Positions 56,632 to 64,000 of a stretch of DNA of 64,000 nt are shown one piece after another. A program made the translations under genes and the position numbers. How positions within the stretch are numbered: the first letter of the stretch is position 1; each line of letters opens with the position of its first letter. The stretch comes from Edolisoma coerulescens (lineage: Eukaryota > Chordata > Aves > Passeriformes > Campephagidae). The stretch spans positions 99,496 through 163,495 of the forward strand of contig VWZW01004683.1 in assembly GCA_013397115.1 (NCBI GenBank). Direction: 5' to 3'. The notes under the pieces are model-generated. The model searched no databases. It worked only from the letters and a program-made list of their open reading frames with translations, and had not been told where the DNA came from.

Positions 56632-59600
56632 TAGGGAATTCCACCCCTGATGCGGGCGCTTTCCGTGAGGTGCCCTGGATTTGATGTGGGGTTGAGTCAA
56701 ATTTAGGGTTGGCCACGGGGCAGGTGCCTTTTGGTGTTTGCTGCTGCAGGATCCACGCGGGGACAGAGCTGCTGCTCCTCCTGCTCTCATCCCACCTTCC
56801 CTCTGCCCAAATCAGCCCAAATTCTGCCATTGAAACACACACCACCAAGAGAGACCAGCAAGAAAACCTCTGCAAATGCTTCCCGCTGATTTTATGGGCT
56901 CAAAGTTGATTTTTATTCAGTTCCAAGAGGAGGCTGATGATCCCTATCAGCAGCAGAAGACATCTGGTACCTGTTACCCCTCAGGTGAATCCATCCCATC
57001 CCAAGGGTTGAGCTTCTCCCACAGAGCCCCTTGTGCCCCTCCAGGACTTACTGAAACCAGTCCTGCCCAGCTTAACCCTGCACAGAACCACCTGCAATGC
57101 TACTTAAGAGTGATGACTTATTTAGTGCTTCCTGGCTGTTCCCTGCGGGAATTTTGGCATGCTCAGGCACCAGGGAACAGATCCATGCTGTTCATAATTC
57201 CCAGTTCCCTGGGCTGAGGTCAGGAAGGGTTTCTGCAGCCAAGATTTGGCTCAGCCTGTGCTGCCTGTAGCATCTCTGGCAGGCAGCGCCCAAATTCCTG
57301 GGGGGATGCGCTCCTGGGGCTCTCTCCAGCCTCGTGTTTGCAGCATTCCATGGAAATCCCATGGATAAGGAAGGGATGTACCTGATACCTGCTGCTGCCA
57401 GTGGGTTGTGCCGCTCCACTGCGTTATGGAGCTGCAAACACCACCCAGCTCTGCCTCACACTGATCCATCTTCATCCTTCCCAGCCTGTTATCCGAGGAA
57501 TCTTCATCTCCAACCCCCTCCTTGTCCAAGTTAAGGTTTCCAGGCGGGAATTGCAGCAGTGTCAAACCTGGGTCACTCAGGAGTGGTTTTATCACTTAAA
57601 GAAACCTCGTGGAAGGCACCAGCAAACCCAGGTTTAATTTACATTTAACAAAGCTCAGTTTCAAGGTTCACTCTGTTGCTACATAAACGCGTGAAGGAAA
57701 ATCAGATCAAAATCAATTTAATCTGATTTGTGCAGAGACTGAGGGTACAAAAGGAGGAGAGTGTAAAGGGCAAGGGAGACCCTCCCGTTGAGCTACTCCT
57801 TACCAAGCTCAGTCTAAGATTTGATCAATGGCTTTATGCCTGAAGGATTTAGCAGCACTTAATCATCGAGTAATTTAACACTTGTAGTAAATTGTGTTGG
57901 AGCTTTTCGTGAGCACAGCAGGGACTGAACTGCAGCCCTGGCGCTGCTCCTGCTGCTCTTGCTGCAGGGCGTTGGGAACAATTCCCATGTGGACACAAAG
58001 GAGTTCACGAGAAGGTGAAAATTCCCTCCTCAGGTGCTTTTGGATCTCTCAAAGGAAAGGCTGAGCCTTGAGGAGGGGAGGGGTCAGACCAGATCCCATC
58101 TCAGCTTTTGGGGATGGTTCTCTGAGTATCGCAAATGTGAGGGCTGGGGAGCTCCGAGGGGTGTCCCATTCCCAGGGATGTCCCATTCCCAGGGAGATGT
58201 CACATGCCAGGAGGGCTCAAAGTGCCTCACACAAAACTTCTGTTTAAAGCATCATGAGCTTCTTGGCTTTAGTCACCTCCCAGTCTCCAGGATTTTTCAG
58301 GGAAGCCTTTTTCCAAGGTTGTAGGGAATGCTGGATTTTCTCATCCCCACCTCGGTGAGGCACCAGGAGCTCCTGGCTCAGCGCCATCCTCACCTTGGTC
58401 ATGCAAGTTCCTGAGAAGGTTTGGGGAACTCTTATTACCCAAATCATTCCAATGCTGAGGGTTAATGAGAATTCCTGGAATTGTGGAGCAGCCTGAGGAG
58501 CGGGGAGAAGGGAAAATCCACCCCCATTCCCAGGGATGACCTGTCCCTGCTCAGAGCTATCCCAGAGTCGAGGCACTGAGTGCCTGTGGGATTGGGATAC
58601 AGTGACAGGAGGAAAATGTCCCAACTTTTGCTCCTTAGTTTTAAAATCCCGATGGAAAAGCAGCGCTGGTGGTGTGGCCTTGGTCTCCTCTTCCCTGGAG
58701 CTGACCTGAGCTGGTTCTGTTGGAGAGGCTGGAAATATTTTTGGGAGCACTGAGGAAGGTGTGACCTCCTTGGAACTGGAGCTGAGGGATGCAGGAAATG
58801 CATTCCTGTGTTTTTCCCACCAAAGAGGTGGGAATTGGGACAGCAGAGCTGTGCTGGAAAGGGATTTTCAGGAGAGCAGGGACCTGAGCAGGCACCAGCT
58901 TTGCTCACGGGTGGTGTTGATGAGTCAATTCTTTCCTTCAGAATTCCTGAGGAAAACAAGGAGGAACCTGGACCTTTCCCATGCCTGCAGCCTCTTCCTG
59001 CTGCCAGACTGAGCTGATCCCTCCCAAAATCCCGAGAATCTGATGGGTTTCCTTTCTGTGCTGCTTTTCTCCCAGTTTTCGGACATTTTCCAGCTAAGAA
59101 TAAATTCCTTTTGTTTCTTCTTCTTTCAGGCCTTCATCCCATTTGGATTTGAACATGAGGAAACCATTATTCCATCTCAGCCCACTCAGGCAGTTTCCTA
59201 TTTTATCCAGAATATTGATTATAAATCCTTAATTATTATTTCCCCCAGATTAGAGAAATTTGAGGGAATTTTTTAGTTAGTGTGGTTTTTTTCCCTCCCT
59301 TCAGAGTTTTTCATGACTACTTTTTGTTTAAAAAGATCAAAAATCACTGGAAGTGCCTGAAAGAAATCCTTGGAGACCATAAATTTTCCTTTTCCAGTGG
59401 TCTGGGACAACACTGAAGATTTCCAGGCTACTTGTCCTGACGGCACAAGGATCGTGGGAGACTCAGCTCCCAAATTCCAGCCCTGCCACATCTCCACCTT
59501 TCTGCTCATTCCTTCTTATCCCTTCCTAAATTCCACCACATTTTAGGGATAAACCAGATCTTGGAGCCATCAAATTCTTGCTCAGCGACAACCCCAGCAC

Positions 59601-60374
59601 TGCCAAAGCTGGAATTTGGAATCCTGGCTGCGTATTCCATGTATTTGAAAGGGAAGCGGCAGGTATTGAGTTTGATAAGGAAAAGGACGGATTATTGTTT
59701 GGAATTTTTAATGCATCCGGATGAAACACGCTCTGACATTTCCTTCACTAAACTTACTGCCTGAATATTCAGCAATCTCCCCTTCGTTATGTTAAACGCC
59801 TTTGAAAGAGTAACTGGAGCAGCATTCAGGGAAGAACCACTGGATACGGAATGGCTTCTATCCCATAAAAATGCAAATTAACCCTCGGGAAGTGGAGGTC
59901 TGGCTCGTTTTGATAGGAAATAAAAAAGGGTTTCAAACAGAGCCCAGAAGAGCTCCTGGAAACTCAGGATGTTCAGGGACATCAGCAGCCCCAAATGATG
60001 CTGCAAAGAGAATTTCCCAGCTCTTTCCCAAATTTTTATTTTTATTTTTAACCCAGGATTCCCACCAGAAGGCTCCGGTGTCCCGACAACTCCCTGCTTT
60101 TCCAGGATCTTCAGCCACGGCGCATTGCCATGGAAAAGAAAGAATTTTTTTGGTGTCTCCATCATCCAAAAATATCCACATCCCCACACCGTGTGTTCTG
60201 GGATGTGATGGTAATTTCTGGGATGTGTGTGGCCATTCCTACAGGATGGTGAGGAGAACATCCAGGTGTGCTGTAAGAACTGGACATTTTTCCAAGGATC
60301 TCTCCTGGGAAGCTCATGGCTCTGAAGGGCCAACACCACAAAGCTCCAAGAAGTTTTCCAGCACTGCACGGCTT
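56632..60374. other. Intergenic, nothing recognised
   Basis: About 3.7 kb with no gene, no CR1 and only a 17-bp duplication (TGTCCCATTCCCAGGGA at 58,162 and 58,179). The long overlapping frames at 58,244-58,959 and 59,871-60,605 have no recognisable features. Confidence 0.5.
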
Positions 60375-60452
60375 TCCTTGGAAGTTGTGGTGGCATTGGA
60401 AGTGTCCAAAGCCAGGCTGGAGCAACCTGGGATAGTGGGAGGTGCCTCACTG
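60375..60452 (+). mobile_element. CR1 fragment, diverged
   Basis: GGAAGTTGTGGTGGCATTGG, AAGTGTCCAAAGCCAGGCTG and GCAACCTGGGATAGTGGGAG match the CR1 3' region in order, with deletions. Confidence 0.7.
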
Positions 60453-61081
60453 AACCTGGTTTGTGTTTGCCCAGGTCACCTCCACACCAGGCTTGCTCCC
60501 AGGAATTGCGTCTGCAAGGGAAGCGCAAAGTCACTTTGTTGTCAAAACCTTTGGATCATCTCTCGGGGCTGTTGGCAGGAAATCGGCGATGACGGAATTC
60601 CATAAAAACCGCTTCCAGCGGGGAAATTGGATTACCAGTGTGAGAGTCCTGGGCAGGTCTGGCAGCCTCAATCCCACAGACACCACTCCCGGATTTATCC
60701 ATGGTGTGGACAGGCCCAGCCTTCCTGTGCTGCTTCCCATTTTTAGCCTTTATTGCCTCTTTTTGGTGTAATTCCTGCTGATATCCAGCATCCTATTCCA
60801 GGATTTTACCACCCACCCTTTTTGTTCCTGCTAATTTGTGCTCGGGCTCAGGCAGGCAGGAGTCCCCACGCCAAGGTGGCTGCCACAGAAATTGTCTGGG
60901 CTGCATTCCAGCTTGGGATCGAATTTCTGGAAGCACTTCCAGAATCCCAACGTCCCTGGAGGAGTTTCACGGTGACTTCACAGCCACTTTGTGCCCGCGG
61001 GGTTTTGAGGGTGATGCTGCCTAAGGAGCTGGGGTTGGGTTGTGCTGATTCCCTGGAGCAGGTCCATGGATTTGGGACTGG
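60453..61081. other. Intergenic, nothing recognised
   Basis: No gene. It begins with CCCAGGTCACCTCCA (60,469-60,483), a short match to the tail of the inverted arms. Confidence 0.5.
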
Positions 61082-61593
61082 GAGAGGGTGGGTGGCTCCC
61101 AGGGAACAATTTCAGGCTCCTGCTGTTGGAATTGTTCCTCCAGAGGAGGCCACAAAGATCATTCGAGGGATGGAGCAGCTCTGCTGGGAGGAAAGGCTGG
61201 GACAATTGGGATTGTTCAGCCTGGACAAGAGGAGCTTTTAGGGTGGCCTAACTGTGACCTTCCAGGACCTGAAGGAGCTGAAAGAAACATGGAGAGAAAC
61301 TATTTCCCAGAGCCTGGAATGACAGGACAAGGGGGAATGACTTCCCACTGCCAGAACGCAGGGAGAGATGGGATAATGAAGAAATTCCTGGCTGTGAGGG
61401 TGGGGAGGGACTGGAACAGAATTCCCAGAGAAGCTGTGGCTGCCCCTGGATCCCTGGGAGTGTCCAACTCATCCAGGTTGGGTGAGGCCACCTGTCCCAT
61501 GGAGGTGACCTGGGAGAGAGGGAGTGCCCAGGAGGGCATCCAGAGTGAAAACGTCCAAATTCCTGCTACTTATGAGGCAGAATATGAAAATTC
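61082..61593 (+). mobile_element. CR1-derived element, right arm of a 512-bp inverted pair
   Basis: The sense copy of the element at 56,120-56,631, with the same boundaries and same length. It includes GGAGCAGCTCTGCTGGGAGG, GGACAAGAGGAGCTTTTAGG and GAAGCTGTGGCTGCCCCTGG, then the non-standard tail CCATGGAGGTGACCTGGGAG to GAATATGAAAATTC. Confidence 0.88.
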
Positions 61594-62419
61594 TTCCATG
61601 CTGTCAGCCAGGATCCATCTGGAGCCTTCTATTTAGAGCCTTGTTTTGTTCCAGCCTTTGCTTTTCATCAATGACAGGTGAAAAATGTCCTTTTTTTCCC
61701 GGATGTTCTTGAGTTCCAGGCGTGTCCCCAAACTGCCCACTGCTCTTTTGACTTTCATCCCACAGGAATCTGCACAGCCAGCCCTTGATCCATTATTCCA
61801 GGGCTTTTTTTTATTCCGCTGCTTGGTTTAATGCCATTTCCAGACCTTTCAGAGCACAGTAAGTCAGCAAAAGCAGGAATTCTCGGCAGGTTCCCGTGGC
61901 TCTTATCACGGCAGATAAAACCGATGTGTTCCAGAAGGCTGGACTGCCTCTGGTTTTCCTCTTTCTCTGTTTTCTAAATATTTATTTCATCCTGCTGCTC
62001 CATCTTTCATTGTCTTCACATCCATGTGATGGGAATTAACGACACAACTCCAGAGGGAGAACAGCCCAGCACACGTGGAAATAACTTGCAGGTAAATCTG
62101 TTTATTCTTCATGGAATTACAGAATACCCCGAGCTGGAAGGGATCCGGAGGCTGATCCCAGGAGGAGTAAACCCATATAGAAGCAGTCCTGTTCACTTCC
62201 GTGCAATATTTGTGTTGTGTCCAGGTCAGCAGCTCTGTAGTTTTACAGCAGGAAGGGGAAAAAGTGCCAGTGGCAAAGAATTCCATGGAAAAGTCTTTTT
62301 TGGGATGTGTTTATTGGTGCAGGGAGTGAGGTTGTGCCAGGGACACCCCGTGGGACAAAGGGCTCCTTGCAGCTGGTGCTGGGCTGGTCTGTGAGGAACC
62401 TGAGCCTTGAGGAATTTAT
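61594..62419. other. Intergenic; a possible CR1 tail scrap at 62,112-62,150
   Basis: ATGGAATTACAGAATACCCC and GAGCTGGAAGGGATCC look like an antisense CR1 terminus but the match is only about 40 bases. Nothing else recognised. Confidence 0.45.
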
Positions 62420-62757
62420 GGATCCTAAAAAAGCTCCTAAAGGGGCTCCAGGAGAGCTGGAGAGGGACTGGGGACAAGGGATGGAGGGACAGGACACAGG
62501 GAATGGCTTCCCACTGCCAGAGGGCAGGGCTGGATGGGATATTGGGAAGGAATTCCTGGCTGGGAGGGCGGGGAGGCCCTGGCACAGGGTGCCCAGAGCA
62601 GCTGTGGCTGCCCCTGGATCCCTGGCAGTGTCCAAGGCCAGGTTGGACGGGGCTTGGAGCAGCCTGGGACAGTGGAAGGTGTCCCTGCCCATGGCTGGGA
62701 GTGGGAATGGGATGGGATTTAAATTCCCTTCCATCCCAAACCATTCCATGATTCTCT
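62420..62757 (+). mobile_element. CR1 3' end, well preserved
   Basis: AAAGGGGCTCCAGGAGAGCT, GGCTTCCCACTGCCAGAGGG, GGAAGGAATTCCTGGCTGGG, TGTCCCTGCCCATGGCTGGG and TTCCCTTCCATCCCAAACC, then ATTCCATGATTCTC octamer tail. Confidence 0.92.
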
Positions 62758-63930
62758 CTACTGGATAATGAGGGGATGGTGATCGGAAAAGGTGCAGGAA
62801 AATTTCTAGGAACCTCCACAGATTTTTCCTGCAGGGAATGGGTTTGTTTGGAAAAGAGCCGGCAAAGCTTCCGTGCGCCAGGGCAGAGCTTGGGCACCAC
62901 CACCCTGAACCAGCGCGGGTGAGGGGCTGGGTGCAGCCTGTGGGATTTGCCCGAATTCCAACCTTTTTCCAGGAATGTTCTGCACAGTTGGGTTGCAGCC
63001 GCCAGCCAGGGAGGGTTTACCTGGGAAAAGCTTTTCCCGGTGTGGGGTTTGAAGCCACCATCCCGTGGGATAAGTGTGGACGCAGGAATGCCCTCCCTGC
63101 ACTCCAGATTTCCCCTCCTTGCCGGGCTGGAGAAGATCTGAGCCCCTAAAAGCGAGATTAGAAAATCCCTTGGCTTTGGATCTCTCTCCTGGCTGGAGCC
63201 ACAGCTCCCTAAATCCTCTTTGGGGCTCAGCTGGAGCTGCTTCCCCTCCTCTCCCTCTACTCCACGCTGGATATTTGTGTGAGCCTTTATTTCCACAACC
63301 TTCCAGCATTTCATCATCCCAAATTTTGCTTTCTTTGTGAGGATTTCACTATTTCATGATGGATATGAAGTGTTTCCCTTTTTTTCTTTGCCTTTTCCCC
63401 CCCATTTCTTTGTTTTCTTCCCACATCAAAGCCCTGGTAATTGAGCAGCTCCCCAACAGCAGGGCTGCTCGATTATCCCTGCCATCCTCCTCTGCTCCCA
63501 GCAGGCTCTCCACGAGCACTCTTCAGTCCTGGGAAAACAGGCCACTCATCCTTTCTCTTATCAGAGATGTGTTTGATAGCATTCTGGGCTGGATCTGGCT
63601 GGGATTTTCCAGATGGGGGCCGTGTTTCTGTAGTGAAAAGTGAATATTTAATGAGCAGAGGGGCTCTCAGGCTCAGCAAAACATCCTTGGCGCGGTGGCT
63701 TTGAGGGTTTTTTGGGGAGAGGATGGGATAATTCGGTGTTTTGGGTTTAGGGATGGATAATTCTGCTGCTTTCTCACTCTGTCTCGCCTTTCTATCCCGA
63801 TTTCACCCACCCAGACTCATCACTAAAATAAAATCTGGATTTTTTTTTGGTGTGGGGGTTTCGTTCTGAACTGAAGCCTGGTTGTGGCCATAGAATTTTC
63901 CACCAGTTTGATGCAGCTGCTTCCTGAGGG
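62758..63930. other. Intergenic, nothing recognised
   Basis: No gene or repeat. The large minus-strand frame crossing 62,226-63,317 is mainly the antisense of the CR1 copy and is not a gene. Confidence 0.55.
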
Positions 63931-63968
63931 ATAACAATAACAATAATAATAACAACAATAACAATAAC

Positions 63969-64000
<32 letters not shown>
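63931..64000. repeat. AAT/AAC microsatellite, truncated by the window edge
   Basis: (ATAACA)n then (AAT)n for 70 bases with no end in the window. Its true length is unknown. Confidence 0.97.

Noticed and set aside
62226..63317. 363-codon minus-strand frame
   Set aside because: The middle is the antisense of a CR1 LINE 3' end (62,420-62,757) and the ends show no recognisable protein. CR1 tails commonly give long antisense frames.

Overview
The window looks like avian, most likely songbird, nuclear DNA. It has one recognisable gene at the left edge, RPS29, followed by about 63 kb with no gene I can support. The bird assignment rests on the dominant repeat, which is CR1 LINE 3' ends (about 30 fragments, sense-strand terminus ending TCCCTTCCAACCCAAACC followed by ATTCCATG-like octamers), and on LTRs that resemble passerine endogenous retrovirus LTRs. 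No repeat library could be run, so family names are from memory of consensus features.

Layout. 1-680: CpG-rich promoter and the complete three-exon RPS29 gene on the + strand (56 codons, conserved zinc-binding cysteines, 5'TOP start, poly(A) signal). 680-15,000: intergenic DNA with CR1 fragments, a CR1 hairpin, a 116-bp homopyrimidine tract and several short tandem arrays. 15,070-18,436: an assembly gap of 773 N flanked by two copies of the same 1,297-bp sequence that differ at only three sites, so probably a false duplication. Each copy carries the same solo LTR with a perfect 5-bp target duplication. 20,697-21,201 and 23,514-24,476: two further LTR-like elements. 24,500-50,000: mostly unique sequence with scattered CR1 tails, two sets of about 210-bp direct repeats, minisatellites and AAT/AAC microsatellites; some AT-rich non-repetitive stretches could be conserved non-coding elements. 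50,512-51,112: tandem duplication with a homogenised core. 52,284-62,757: denser CR1, including the longest ORF2 remnant and a pair of 512-bp inverted arms 4.45 kb apart. The window ends in an AAT/AAC microsatellite cut by the edge.

Only one gene is present, so there is no gene network to describe. In mammals RPS29 lies head to head with LRR1 and its 3' side faces a gene-poor interval towards MDGA2. The empty downstream sequence here fits that arrangement, but neither neighbour is visible. I found no convincing new biological system. The strongest observations concern assembly structure and repeat evolution.
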